Source: Symbiodinium natans (Eukaryota > Sar > Dinophyceae > Suessiales > Symbiodiniaceae). Taken from it: 64,000 bases of DNA. Shown here piece by piece: positions 39,670 through 51,948 of this stretch (within the stretch, counting starts at the first letter, position 1; each line of letters starts with the position of its first letter). The translations under genes and the position numbers were made by a program. The notes below the pieces were generated by a model. It saw nothing but the letters and a program-made list of their open reading frames with translations. It was not told the origin of the DNA and did not search any database. Location: the NCBI GenBank assembly GCA_905221605.1, contig CAJNDS010001968.1, forward strand, positions 250,001-314,000. The letters are read 5' to 3'.

Positions 39670-41755
39670 AGAATGGGGGTGATGTAGCTTGGGAAATTCT
39701 TGTTAAGTTTGCTGCGCTGATGTTCATGATGGGCTTGTCTTTCGAGGATTGGGTGGACTAGCGGCTGTTGGGTGACACCGCGCTGCCTGTGTTCGATAAC
39801 CACCATCGCCTGCAAACTGCAATTTAAAAATGCTGGTCCCTTGGGGGGTCACTTTTGCACAGTACAGAAGGGTATCCGAACAGAGAGATCTGGCCATCAT
39901 TGAGCTTGTACATTCTGGAGCTCACATGCATGGGTCGCGAATCGCAACCGAGCCCCAAGCATCAGAGCATCATCCGACCGTTTGTATACCACCATGGGGT
40001 TCTCAACCAAGGAGAAGACAGTTGCAACCCAAAGGCACCTGCGAAGCTCCTAAGACTTTCAGGAGAGTGCTGACTTGACGTCTGCGGGCGGAAGTGGGTC
40101 CAGAAGTGGGTCCATTGTGCAGGCCAGGCAGCCACAGAATAATTTGCACATCGCTTTATAGGGTCAGAATTGGGGGGTGAGGTAGCTGGGAAGTTCTTGA
40201 TAATTTTCTGTGCTGATGTTCATGATGGACTTGTCTTTGGACGATTGGCTGGACTGGCGGCTGTTGCGTGACACTGCGCATTCGCACTGGAGAGTTTCAG
40301 ACACCTACCTGACTTCGAGAACTATAGCCACCGTCCGCAAACCCCAATATGAAAATGTTGGTCCCCTGGGGGTTACCTTTGCATAGTGCAGGCGGGTATC
40401 CGAAAAGAGAGAGCTGGCCATAACTCCACGCATTGAGCTTGTACGTTGTGGAGCTCACACGCATGCATCGCGAAGGAGGAACCCAGCCCCAAAGCATCAG
40501 AGCATCATCCGACCGTTTGTATACCACCATGGGGTTCTCAACCAAGGAGAAGACAGTTGCAACCCAAAGGCACCTGCGAAGCTCCTAAGACTTTCAGGAG
40601 AGTGCTGACTTGACGTCTGCGGGCGGAAGTGGGTCCAGAAGTGGGTCCATTGTGCAGGCCAGGCAGCCACAGAATAATTTGCACATCGCTTTATAGGGTC
40701 AGAATTGGGGGGTGAGGTAGGTGGGAAGTTCTTGTTAAGTTTGCTTCGCTGATGTTCATGATGGACTTGTCTTTCGACGACTGGGTGGACTGGCGGCTGT
40801 TGGGTGACACTGCGCATCCGCACTGGACAGTTTCAGGCACCCACCTGTCTTCGATAGCCACCATCGCCTGCAAACTGCAATTTAAAAATGTTGGTCCCTT
40901 GGGGGGTTGCCTTTGCAAAGACCAGGAGGGTATCCGAAAAGAGAGAGAGCCGGCCATAACCATTCACTAAGCTTTTACGTTGTGGAGCTTTCACTGAGAC
41001 CAGCGGAGTTCATGCACGCATGCGTTGCGAAGGAGGAACCCAGCCCCAAAGCATCAGAGCATCATCCGACCGTTTGTATACCACCATGGGGTTCTCAACC
41101 AAGGAGAAGACAGTTGCAACCCAAAGGCACCTGCGAAGCTCCTAAGACTTTCAGGAGCGTGCTGACTTGACGTCTACGGGTGGAAGTGGGTCCATTGTGC
41201 AGGCCGGGCAGCCACAGAATAATTTGCACATCGCTTTAGAGGGTCAGAATTGGGGGGGGGGGGGGGTGAGTCCAGGGGTGAGGTAGGTGGGAAGTTCTTG
41301 TTAAGTTTGCTTCGCTGATGTTCATGATGGACTTGTCTTTCGACGACTGGGTGGACTGGCGGCTGTTGGGTGACACTGCGCATCCGCACTGGACAGTTTC
41401 AGGCACCCACCTGTCTTCGATAGCCACCATCGCCTGCAAACTGCAATTTTTAAAATGTTGGTCCCTTGGGGGGTTCCCTTTGCGTAGTACGAGAGGGTAT
41501 CCGAAAAGAGAGCTGGCCATAGCCACGCATTGAGCTTGTACGTTGTGGAGATCGCACGCATGCGTCGCGAAATAGGAACCCCGCCCCAAAGCATCAGAGC
41601 ATCATCCGACCGTTTGTAGAGCACCATAGGGTTCTCAACCAAGGAGAAGACAGTTGCAACCAACAGGCACTTGTGAAGCTCCTAAGAATCAGGAGCGTGC
41701 TGACTTGACGTCTGCGCGTGGGAGTGGGTCTAGAGCACAGGCCGGTCAGCCACGA
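39670..41755. repeat. Tandem repeat, about 0.50-0.57 kb unit, four copies
   Basis: The marker gctgatgttcatgatgg recurs at about 39716, 40212, 40748 and 41314; the marker catcagagcatcatccgacc recurs at about 39960, 40494, 41050 and 41591. Copies are highly similar, with indels (for example an extra G run and tgagtccagggg at 41250-41279). Each unit has a + frame (FMMDLSFDDWVDWRLLGDTA onward) and - frames of 60-110 codons that drift between copies. No telomeric repeats lie inside. It may be a degenerate repeated gene or a satellite. Confidence 0.9.
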
Positions 41756-41812
41756 ATCATGTGCAGATGACTTTGGATGGAAGCCCGGGACCTTTTCAGG
41801 GTCTCTAAATAC

Positions 41813-41934
41813 TTACTGTGGGTTTAGTAGGGAATGAGGGAATGAGGTACTCTATACAATCCCTTAAAGGGTATATAAATATATAGGGGGATATGGGGTA
41901 CCTCATTCCCTCATTCCCTCTTAACCAACAGTAA
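41813..41934. mobile_element. TIR element with GAATGAGGGAATGAGGTAC arms
   Basis: ttactgtgggtttagtaggg then aatgagggaatgaggtac is inverted at the right as gtacctcattccctcattcc, ctcttaaccaacagtaa. The stem is about 37 bp with few mismatches. The centre is AT-rich. It immediately follows the last tandem-repeat unit. Confidence 0.85.
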
Positions 41935-42272
41935 GAATGTGGTCCCGGATATGTCGCAGGGCAATCGAGATTTCTGCGCTCATGCCGAGGCGCGTAGTAC
42001 ACGAGTCGGTTACATTCTGGCGAGCAACTGCCAAGAGAGAGACATTGCCGAGAGAAGGTGCGCGGAAAAGTCTTGAGGATTCTGCGTTCAGTCCAAAGAT
42101 CCCCCCTCCCCCAGGACACGATTTCGGTAAATGCCGCTGCCGATTTTGGCGCCTGCATGAAGTTGCGCTGCACTCTTGGAACACAGGCTGCGCGAATGTG
42201 CCGACTGCAAATACCCTGACGTTGGCACGTGCGAGTCGCAGCACGAATGCGGTGTGGAGAGTCTGGTTATGA
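41935..42272 (+). CDS. Open region, unidentified
   Basis: Three frames are long here: + 41937-42272 (111 codons), + about 41935-42079 (NVVPDMSQGNRDFCAHAEAR onward, protein-like, ends TGA) and - 41921-42244. There are no telomeric repeats. It probably contains coding sequence because GC content rises sharply, but frame and strand are not settled. Confidence 0.35.
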
Positions 42273-42279
42273 GGTTTAG

Positions 42280-42442
42280 GATTCAGGGTTTAGTATTTAG
42301 AGTCGCCAAAACCCTTACAAATGCCTACAATTAAGCCCTACACCAAAAAGGTCCCAAACCCTGCAAACCCGTCATCGCATCGGGGGAGTTTCTATGACTT
42401 CTGTCAGGAACTTCATCAGCACGTGTACAATAACATGTATTC

Positions 42443-42478
<36 letters not shown>

Positions 42479-43110
42479 TAGTATATACATATAGCATATA
42501 TATATATATGTATATACATATATACATATATTCTTGACATCATAATATATATATATATATAGTTTAGTTATAACATTCGCTATGGCGATTATCAAGTTAT
42601 AACCAGTAGCGTGGTTACAGCCAGTAAGCAAATTCGTCCGGCTTTGGGACTTGGATTTCCTACAAGCCTGGGCCCATGCCATCGACTTGTCACAACCTCT
42701 TTGAGAACTTCTATTGCTGTCTCACAGACGAACCTTTGTGCTTGGCGCTAGTGGTTGCACCAAGTGCAGTTCAAACTACACCTTCCTTGTTCGAAGCACC
42801 CTCCGATAAACTAGATGAGCAAGCGCCCTGACCTCAACAAAGCAGAACGATTCGAGGCAAACAAGAAGGAATCATAGTTTAGGTCAAGCTCCACATTCTA
42901 AGGGTAGTTACATGGTCCCTGAATTATGCTCCCTTACCTCCTTTGAAGAGTTCTGAAGTGTGCAGCCCTAGAGATACATGGTATATAAGGAGTCCCCACT
43001 TAAGGGCAAGCCCTAAACGCCCTAAACCTTATACCCTAAACCCTAGAAACTAAACCCTAAACCCTAAACCCTAAACCCTAAGACACATCCTCTAAGATCC
43101 GACGATGGTG
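42280..43110. other. Microsatellite, unique sequence and one foldback element
   Basis: (TA)n at 42447-42560. A ctaagggtagttacatggtccc element begins at 42899, as at 54191-54343; its right end (cccacttaaggg) is near 43010. A CCCTAAA array is at 43040-43080. No gene seen. Confidence 0.6.
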
Positions 43111-43120
43111 CAGAACGCAG

Positions 43121-44727
43121 GAGACTGGGGCCCCCGATGGCAATGCTGCAGGTGATGCAAAGGACTTCCTCGCAACTCCCCTAGACCCTATAGTTTGGTT
43201 TAGGGTTTAGGGTTTAGGGTTTAGGGTTTAGGGTTTAGGGTTTAGGGTTTAGGGTTTAGGGTTTAGGGTTTAGGGTTTAGGGTTTAGGGTCACCCTGAAC
43301 GCTCAACCCTATATGCCGTAGACCCTGAACCCTATTTGCTTTGTTTTCATGCGGAGTTTACCTTTTTCTTCGAAGATTTTAAATTACCAAAAAAGTCCTG
43401 CAAAACCCTAAGCCCTAAATTTTAAACCCTACCTAAACCCCTAAACCCCCAAACAGGTTCAGGCAAGGGCCCCTGCAAACCCCCTCGACGCCCTAAACCC
43501 TTTGCCCATACGATATGAACCTTCAAACTTCAAACCCTCAAACTACTAACCCTGAAAGCCACCCACAGGCTTTGAGAGAATAAACAAACCTAAGAATCTC
43601 TAAAGCGTCAACGCATGTCCTGATACAGTCCTATAGCACAGCCGGAAAAGTTTTTGAAAACCCAAAAACACTAAAAGCCGAAAAAAGCCCTTAACCCAAA
43701 AAATCGCAACTCTAAAACATCTAAACCCGAGAAGCCCTACAAAAACTCAGCAGGGGGCCTTCAACTAACAGAAGCGGAGGAGTTGGACGCCCTCCTTCCG
43801 CTGATCGCGGAGCTCCGGGGCGTTCAGCTGCAGGCCGAAGCCTTTTTAGGAGAAAGGAGCGTCATGGTTGAGATGGAGTTGGGTTTAGGGTTTAGGGTTT
43901 AGGGTCTAGGGTCTAGGGTTTAGGGTCTAGGGTTTAGGGTTTATGGTTTAGGGTCTAGGGTCTAGGGTCCAGGGTTTAGGGTCCAGGGTTTAGGGTTTAT
44001 GTAGGGTTTAGGGTTTAGCGCTCCTAAATGCATGGTGATCAAGGTTTAGGGCCTTGCTGGGTGTAAGGGTTTAGGGCACGGTTCTAAGGTCTTAGAGTGG
44101 GGTGTGGGCAGAAGGGTTTAAGGTTCAAGGCTTCAAGGTTCGGGGTGAGGTTCGTGTTTGGTTTAGGGCGTGGGTGGTCCGTTTGCTCCCTGTGGCTCAT
44201 GGCTTCTAGGCCTAAGGATTTGGCTTGCATGGTTGGCACATTGCATCCTGGACGCGTTCATGGGGTTTAGGGGGTTAAACCCAGCTGATGGGGACAAGAT
44301 TTAGAGTTTAGGGCCGGATGAGGGCAGAATGGCCACATGTGGGCGGAGCGGGAAAGAGCTTTCTTCTAGCTGGGGACATGCCTCGGCCAAAACCCTAAAC
44401 CCTAAACGCCGAACCCTTAGTCTTCGGGTTCTTGGGGTTTTAGGGTTTTGTGGGCTTTAGGCATTCTTAAGCTCTATCCTAGCCCAACACACCCCAAGCA
44501 ACTCCCCCAGCCCGAAGCTTTAGAATCCTGAATTCTAGCATGACAACCCATGTCGGGGGTTTAGGGTTTAGGTTTTGGGTTCCTGGCAGACCTTGTAGAT
44601 CCCTCAACTCCTAACCTCGAATCCTCCTATAAAGCTTCCCCAAAACTCCCCCGTTGCCTAGGCGGATCCTGCGTCCTTAGCAGAGGTCAGGACCTTCCTG
44701 CAAAGCCACGAGGCGAAAACCCTTTTG
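43121..44727 (+). CDS. Three candidate exons, unidentified gene
   Basis: 43121-43189 (after gaacgcag, ETGAPDGNAAGDAKDFLATP). 43768-43880 (after ctaacag, 37 codons, AEELDALLPLIAELRGVQLQ onward, strongly helical, ends at GTTTAGGG). 44660-44727 (after ttgcctag, ADPASLAEVRTFLQSHEAKT then LLG, donor GTGGTT). The sites and helical character suggest one + strand gene with telomeric introns. The remaining 43.2-44.6 kb is degenerate telomeric sequence. Confidence 0.45.
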
Positions 44728-44826
44728 GGTGGTTGAGAGTTTAGTGCTTAGGGTTTAGGGTTGAGGGCTTAGTGTTTAGTAGGGGCACAAGACTGGGTAC
44801 CTCAAAAAGGAGCCGCCATGGAGTCG

Positions 44827-44853
44827 GGGGGGGGGGGGGGGGGGGGGGGGGGG
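44827..44853. repeat. Poly-G tract
   Basis: About 27 G followed by TGGGG. Similar G or C runs occur at 19028, 25450, 26419, 50881, 50953 and 56025. Confidence 0.9.
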
Positions 44854-45425
44854 TGGGGTTTGGTACAGGCTTGTAGTTTTCAACGTTCTGCTTCCGAGGG
44901 TTGAGGGAACGGAAAAACGAAAGAAGACGACCCTAAACCCTAAACCCTAATCTCCTCGTTCTCCTCATAACCCATGTTACGCTCAAACCTCCAGCTCCCA
45001 ATTTCAACCTTCCGGTGGTCAGAGGATTCACAAATGGCTTAGGGTCTTGAGAGTGGGGTTAAGTTTGTGACATGAGCTTTGCAGTCATGATCCCTAAACC
45101 CAAAACCCAAAAACCTTAAACCCTGAACCCCTGAGTGCACATAGGTCAGGCCATTCTCATCCGTGCTCTTGGCATAAGAACTGACTTGCTTCCGTGCTCG
45201 GCCATATGCAAGCGTGTAGCACTTGCGGACGAAGACGTTCCTCAGGTTCGCCTGGTGTTCTGGTATCTCATCTGTCTATCCGAGCCTATCCCAGTGAAAT
45301 GTCAAGACCATGTAGCCATGCAGGTGAACACCCGGTCCATTTCGTTGAGGCACATTCACATCCCATAGTTCCAGCGTTCTCATCCATCAGCAGGTCACCG
45401 TGTAACGTCCACTAACCAAGGAGCG

Positions 45426-47023
45426 ATGGAACGCAGCAAGGCCGCGCTTGGTGACAGGGCTGCATTCTTGTTGGAGTTGTTGAGCGCTTCGTATTGGAGC
45501 AGTATTCCGGGCTGCCGATTTACAAAGGAAGATGATCCCTGGACTCCCTTGACTGGTGACCCAGACATCCTGGAATGGGCAGTTCACCGCAGCTTTACCA
45601 CGCATCAGTGCTTTCGAGTATTGTACGGCCCCCCGAAACAGATCCTTGTATGGTCCGAATATGACGGGGGCCACCCTGACGCTCACTCAATGCGTCTCTA
45701 CCAGATTGAGTTCATCAATGCTCGCTCTGCAGAGCTGGTATATCAGATCATGTCGGACCTTCGGCGAAGCTGTGGAACCGGAGTGTGGGTGCAGGATCCA
45801 GAAGACAGAGAAGCTGACGAAGACTTTCGGGAATGGGCAGGCGTCGCTGAAGATTTAGGAATGCATATGGACGTGGATTCCGGCCTGGCAGATGACTTGT
45901 GGAATCGTAGGGACGATCTGTCACGTCAATGGCTGCAAGAGCACGAAGGTCAAGGCTTGACTCGAGAAATGTTGCGGCGCCATGATGAGCTGCTTAATGA
46001 GCTGCATGGGGTCGCTGGAGCTGAGGACCGAGCCAGCTCAGGCTCGGCCTTCACTGACACTTACGAGGCTTTCAGGGATCGGGCAAACGATGCCTTGATC
46101 TGGTGCCATGGTCCGCATGATGGTTTTTCCCATGCTCTTTATCTTGATGGAAGGGCCCTGCGTACGTCGCGGAAGTTGATTGAAGCTGGTTGGCCGCCAT
46201 CACATCTACATGTCCCGAACAGCAGCAAGCAGGACTTTGCGGCAATTCAGACTCGGCTGAAGCAAAGCGGCTGGGCTGTGAATGTTTACCCCCTCTCAAG
46301 TGCAGAATTTCTGAGGCACAAAGGCATTGAGTCCTGGGCATGGCATATTTCGAGAGACCGTAAGCTCGAGCGGGAGAGGGTACTGTACCTACTCGAGCCA
46401 GGAAGGCACCCTTCACATTGGTTTACGTGGATTACACGGACCCCTCCCATCGCCCTAGCGACCTGCAAAGCTTGCTCGGTATCTTCTTCACGGATGGTGT
46501 TCTGGCTGTGAAGTGTCCAGCACGCACCGATGGAGTGCGCATCGACGCAGATCGTCATATCTTATCTGAGCGACAGCATGAAATACCGCTTGATTCGCCT
46601 GATGGTCGAGGGTTTCGAGGGCTTGCTTTGAGAGATTTCTGGATGGTTCGACTGGCCCCAGAGTTTCCGCTGGCAGGCTTGTTCAAGACGTTCTTTGAAC
46701 TCGAAGATGTCAATGCAGAGTTGCGCGATGCCTTTGCATACGTGGGCAAAGGAAGAAGGACAAGGATGTGGTTTGCAGCTTTCTCGATACAATCTGCGGG
46801 TCTTAAGCCCCGGGGCTTCTCTTCAAGAGTGTTGAAGCAAGAGTTGGTGGCCTTCCTATTCCACCGTGTTTGCTCCAGGCCCAGGGGGCGACGTTTCATG
46901 CTGGAAGTTGAGGAACTTTCTTGGCCAGAGCTTGAGGACTTGCCCATCGAGAGATTTCCGAGCTTGGCAAGGCTTGTAGACATTATTGCGGCTGTTGATT
47001 CCGACAACTTTTCGCCAGTGTGA
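45426..47023 (+). CDS. Intronless gene with one frameshift; protein of about 530 residues, function unknown
   Basis: ATG 45426 opens 330 codons that stay protein-like to about residue 325 (LLEPG, near 46405). The same protein then continues in the next frame (APFTLVYVDYTDPSHRPSDL onward) to TGA at 47023. The shift lies between the frame-2 stop at 46361 and about 46420 and equals one missing base. Residues about 218-330 plus the continuation (ALYLDGRALRTSRKLIEAGW, VPNSSKQDF, then VYVDYTD, GVLAVKCPAR) resemble a Rossmann-type methyltransferase-like domain, but this is weak. There are no telomeric repeats or introners over 1.6 kb, unlike its surroundings. The shift may be a sequencing error, a very short unrecognised intron, or a real disabling change. 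Confidence 0.75.
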
Positions 47024-47310
47024 CGAAACTGTCACCAGTTGTTGGATATGTGCGTTTGCTCTTGGTGACCTCAAGACCGAGTCCGCTTCAAGGTGTCTTT
47101 TCATACTTATGCACCTGATAAATCAGTCTGGCGTCGCGAAGTGAAGGTTTATGTGTGATGATTATGCGTGTACATGTATGTATGCCCATTTACATACAGC
47201 ATACATATATGACTATGAGATTGGTGCAGGTTCTTTCCCGGCGGTGAACACAGTGACCATGTCCACTGTACACCCTAAAAGCCACGAGGCTTAGACTCCA
47301 AACCCTATAA

Positions 47311-48111
47311 AACCGAAGCCCATCCTGAGTTGTCGGATTCGACGGGTTCTTCTGAAAGGGCTGAAGACGGGTTCTTCTTCAGGGCTGAAGGCGCATCCAC
47401 TATGCAAAGTTTGGCCATCTAGCTGCCCAAGTCCGAAATCCTGAACCCTGCTTCCGGCGCGGGTGCCTTGAGTGTCGCCGGCTGGTTCTTTCGTCAGAAA
47501 CTTGTGCATAGAAAATCCTCGGAAATACAACCCTAACCCTACCTAAACTCTAAACCTTAAACCCTAAACCCTAAACTCTAAACAGAGCAATGAATGGACC
47601 CCCTCTGCGCTTCAGCACCAGCACGGCAAGCTTCAGGATTTATTGGGCGCCTTTTTGCGTGTGAGTCCCAACGTGTTGGGCCTAGGGTTTAGGGTTCAGG
47701 GTGTAGGGATTAGGGTTTAGGGACGGGCGCTTTCATTGTTTTTGCTGGTTCAGGTGTTTAGGCTTTAGGGCGCAGGCTGAAACATCAAAGAGCGCTACGC
47801 ACGTGGTGCTCGAGAGTTATCCAGACTGGTGGGTGAGGCCAGCGCAGTTGGGATTTAAGCCTGGGTTGCCCTAAACCCTAAACCCCAAACCCCAAACCCC
47901 AAACCCTAAACCCTAAACCCCAAACCCCAAACCCTAAACCCTAAACCCTAAACCCTAAACCCTAAACCCTAAACCCTAAACCCTAACCCTAATCCCTAGT
48001 CCCTAAACCCTAATCCCTGAACCCTAAACCCTTATGTCCCTTTGAAGGTGGCTCGGATCCTTTAGAAGCTCCATTAAACAAGGGCGCGCTTGTTGCAGTA
48101 CGTAGTCCAGG
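47311..48111 (+). CDS. Candidate exons, unidentified gene
   Basis: 47311-47421 (37 codons, ends TAG; TEAHPELSDSTGSSERAEDG onward), 47585-47661 (donor CGT|GTGAGT), 47778-47861 (after gcgcag, AETSKSATHVVLESYPDW onward), 48033-48111 (EGGSDPLEAPLNKGALVAVR, donor gggtttgtggg). The long CCCTAAA array 47870-48030 separates the last two. Frames look protein-like. The assignment to one gene is a guess. Confidence 0.4.
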
Positions 48112-48768
48112 GTTTGTGGGCAGGCTGGAAGCCATCATTTTTGTATACCCTGAAACCTGAAGTTCTACCCTGAACCCCGAACCCTACTTCGCTCTCCGGG
48201 ATATATCGGTGCACAGAATATACAGTATATAAGCTTTAGTTGAAAATGAGGATCTTGGCTTGAAATCGCTTCTTGGTCCAGGTTCTGCATTAAATTGCAT
48301 GAGCCTTTGCTTGTGGTTTAGGGTTTAGGTTTTGTGTGTCTTGACTCTAGGAGCTCAAATCTCACCCCTCACTAGACTTTTGCTATGAACAGATGTTGGT
48401 AGGGCGGATCCTTCCAGCCAAAAGGATTCGAGTCTCAGCAACCATAAAGGGCTGGGTTTCGTCAGGGCTTATTTAGGGTTTAGGCTTTTGTTTTGTTTTT
48501 TGCGGGGGGTTCTAAAACCTACACCCGTATACCCGACAATCAGGGCCTGCTTTTCTTTCGGGAGCCCTGCTCTAAACCCTCGAGTGTTAAAGATCAGCAG
48601 GGCTGAGTGCAGAGAGTTTTAAGATCAGCGTTGGCGCCTTGTTAGCTGGTTAAGTTCTACGGGCTTAAGGGCTTAGGGGGCCAAGAGTTTAGAGTTCAGA
48701 AGTTCAGGGTTCAGGGTTTAGGGCTCAGAGTGTGGGGTTTATAGGACTTATAGGGTTTTTGCGTTTAG

Positions 48769-48925
48769 GTCCGGATTGCAGGGCCTTTATTGAATATTGT
48801 TTGTTCTCTAAATGCTCTTGGGGTGCAAATAAGCAGTTACCTAAGCCCTCAACCACATCCCCTGCACCCAGCTGGGCTGCAGGAAACGGCGGGCGGGGCA
48901 CTCAGATCGTCGAGCTGCGCAACTA
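48769..48925 (+). CDS. Candidate exon, unidentified
   Basis: After gtttag, 51 codons are open (VRIAGPLLNIVCSLNALGVQ onward) up to an AGGGTTTAGGG junction. A second frame is also open (ends TAG 48926). No homology. Confidence 0.3.
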
Positions 48926-49947
48926 GGGTTTAGGGTTTAGGGTTCAGGGTTCAGGGTTTAGGGTTTAGGGTTTAGGGTGGAGCTTGGGATTCGGGCTTCA
49001 GCACCTAGAAGTCTCTTTTTTCCCTACAGCCTGGTCAGTAGAATTGGCTACTCATTCAGGGCTCCAAGCAAGAACCGGGAACCCCAAACCCTATAACCCT
49101 AAATCCGAAGCCCTAAACCCTAAACCCTAAGCCCTAAACCCTAAACCCTAAACCAGGTAGAGGCAGGGTTTGGCGGCAGTGGCGCCAGGACCAGAGTCCA
49201 GGTTCTGCAATCCTGATCACACTCAACCTCAGACCCTACTTTAGGTACTTTAGGTATTTTAGGGAATCTAGGGTTCAAGGTTCAGGGTTCAGGGTTCAGG
49301 GTTTAGGGTTTAGGGTTTAGGGATTAGGGTTTAGGGTTTAGGGTTGGGGACACAGAGCTTACAGAGCTAAAGCCAGGTGCTTGTGAGGTCTTTGGGATGG
49401 AAAGTAGGCCCTAAACGCTACGCCCCCACCCTGGCATTCTGAGGACTGAATTCCCTCGACCCCGAATTGAGCTTAACCCCTAAACCCTAAAGACGGCAAT
49501 GGGCCCAAACCCTAAGGCCCTAAACCCCATAAACCCTAAAGGCCCTAAAGGCCCTAACCGCAAAACCTTAAAGGCCCTAAGCCCGAAACCCTAAACGCTG
49601 CACTAGGCAGGCCCTTGGGGATATTTTATATATGCCCCCAGTGGGTTCAAGAGGGACATATTCTAAGAGTTGTTTTTAAAAGATGGTTTTAAGGGCCATC
49701 CTAGAAAAGGCCCAAGGGTTTAGGGTTTAGGGTTTAGGGTTTAGGGTTTAGGGTTTAGGGTTTAGGGTTTCAGTCTCACTCTGCCAGGAAGTTTGGTTGA
49801 GGGGGAGGGGAAGAGAGGTTATGTGTTGGCGGTGCTTGGAGTTAAGGGGTTTAGGGTTTGGCGTTTGGGGTTTGGGGTTTAGGCTTCAGGTTTTTTGCGT
49901 GAAAAAATAGGACATGGGGTTGGAAGGATGCGAGACGCGCGCGGATC

Positions 49948-50189
49948 ATGTCCAACGAAGCGTTTCGATCTTCGTCTTTCGAGCTCCGAGCCATGGGTCG
50001 GGGCGCGCGCGAGAAGACGGACAGAGAGTACATGGCTTGGGGGAGTACTGGGATCCCGCGAACCCGGTCCCCAAAAAGATGACCGCCAAGACCAAGACAA
50101 AGGCGGGTTTGCACACTGCAAAAACGAGGCAAGCTTACACAAAAATCGCGCGCAGGGTTTGTGGTCTTCCTTTGGGTCCTGAAACCTAA
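49948..50189 (+). CDS. Small basic protein gene with a homopolymer frameshift
   Basis: ATG 49948 reads MSNEAFRSSSFELRAMGRGA, then REKTDREYMAWG. At the GGGGG run 50039-50043 the protein-like sequence moves to the next frame (EYWDPANPVPKKMTAKTKTK, then AGLHTAKTRQAYTKIARR) and stops at 50187-50189. About 80 residues, very basic in the second half. A one-base length error in the G run would reconcile the frames. No family recognised. Confidence 0.5.
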
Positions 50190-50476
50190 GCCCTAAACCC
50201 TAAACCCTAAACCCGAAACCCTAACCCCTAAACCCTAAACCCTATAAACCCAAAACCCCGAACTCCGAACCCGAAGCTGCCAAAGAGATGCCTTGGGGAC
50301 TTCCTGAAAGCAAACCCCACCCCCCCGTCACAGAAATCTCAGGCGAAAACTGCAGAGGCTCAGAGAACCCTAAACCCTAAACCCTAAACCCCAAACCCTA
50401 AACCCTAAACCCTAACCCTAAACCCTAAACCCTAAAGGCCTTCCGAGCCCAGGCTCCCCCGGGACTCCTCGTGCAG

Positions 50477-50533
50477 GGCGCCGCAGATTTAGAGGACGAG
50501 CTGTTTGCAGAGCTAAAGATGGCTAGGTATTAG
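50477..50533 (+). CDS. Candidate exon (GAADLEDELFAELKMARY)
   Basis: After cgtgcag, an acidic helix is open to TAG. The sequence just after (aggtattaggtcccctta) and a near copy at 50577-50603 (agatggttaggttcccctaat) suggest a duplicated element end. Confidence 0.35.
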   Translation, partial: GAADLEDELFAELKMARY

Positions 50534-50654
50534 GTCCCCTTACTATAAGGGTTTAGGGTTTAGGTTTTGGGTTTGGCTCAAGATGGTTAGGTTCCCCTAA
50601 TACGCGAGCTGTTTCGTATGGAATGAAAGCCTCAGAATCAAGAGATAAAGAAGC

Positions 50655-50975
50655 AAACAGACATATATACATATCTGACAATCAATCAGTGGACATATAA
50701 CATATATAAAATTATATATATATATATATATTTATTTATTTATTTATACATTTTCTTAGCAACTATATTTATATATACACACACATATATGTATGTATAT
50801 GTATATGTATATATGTATGTTTTTATATATATGAGCTCTAAACACATATAAGGCAGCTCATGACCCTGATAGGGGTTGAGGGGGGGGGGGGGGAGGGCGT
50901 TTGTGCGGGAGTCCGGCTGGATTGGGACTTCGGCTTTAGGACCTACGACGACCCCCCCCCCCCCCCCCTTTGGTT
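50655..50975. repeat. AT microsatellite followed by poly-G and poly-C
   Basis: (TA)n/(TTTA)n at 50705-50830. Then 14 G (50881-50895) and 16 C (50953-50968) about 60 bp apart, which could pair. Confidence 0.85.
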
Positions 50976-51073
50976 TAGGATGTACCAAACGGAAGCGCGC
51001 TTTGGGAGCGCGCATTAGTCTGCAGACCTAATTACCCACCCTGAAACCGCCCAACTCTCATGGAGTTACCGCC

Positions 51074-51608
51074 TTGTTGTTTTCAAAGCACTTGATGCAA
51101 GGTGGTTTAGAGGAACTTGATATGAAACTCTTCACTGAAGCCACCTATGAGTTGCATCACCTGAGCAGCTTGGAGGTCGCTTGGAGCACTTGGGAAACTT
51201 GGGATCAGGTTTGGGGCACGTACAATTTGGGAGATCTGGGAAGACCTGGGTTGCTCGGATCCCTTGGGTTGCTTGCGACACTTCGTGACCCTTGTCCACA
51301 GACCCAAAACACTCTAAACCCTGTCCAACAAAATTTTTTTTGGCCCAAACCGTAAACGACTAAGGTTTAGGATCTGGGTCCGACAAATGTTTCCCCCCCC
51401 CCCGCTCATCTGGCATGTGGACTCCTGTTCATCCAACACTTCGGTTCACGAAACATATCCCACTCAGCATGTGCAGCAGGCTTCAACCAAAAGCTTTGCT
51501 CACAATAACATCGTCGACATGGGGTACTTCGACGAAAAATCACGACTTTTATGCTGGGTGCACGCACCATTCGCAAAACATGCACCATGGAAAACGCAGG
51601 CCCCATGA
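51074..51608 (+). CDS. Two candidate coding segments, unidentified
   Basis: 51074-51300 reads LFSKHLMQGGLEELDMKLFT onward, about 75 codons, helical and protein-like. 51387-51608 reads 73 codons (SSNTSVHETYPTQHVQQAST onward) to TGA. A C run at 51391-51402 separates them. They may be exons of one gene ending at 51608. Confidence 0.4.
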
Positions 51609-51948
51609 CAGGCCGCTCTCTATAAGTAGCCATGAATCTCCAAGTAACCCCTAAACCCTAAACCCTATGACTCACACAAAGCACACCAACAGACACACCC
51701 GCACAACCATCCGCTTCCGAAAGTGGTTTAGGGCTTTGAGGCTCTTGGGCTTGAGCATAGGGTTGGGGGATCTCCCACCGTAGAACTGAGAATGCACTCA
51801 GGGTTCAGGGTTTAGGGGTTTATAGGCTGTATAGAGCTTTTAAGGATTATAGGGTTTGTAGAGTTGTTGTAGGATGATAGGGTTTAGACGGCTTATAGGT
51901 TGTTGGAGTGTATAGTCTACAGCCATTGTAGGGTCTATGGCTGCAGGA

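Noticed and set aside
46555-47007. 150-codon minus-strand ORF
   Set aside because: Shadow of the second half of the 45426-47023 gene.
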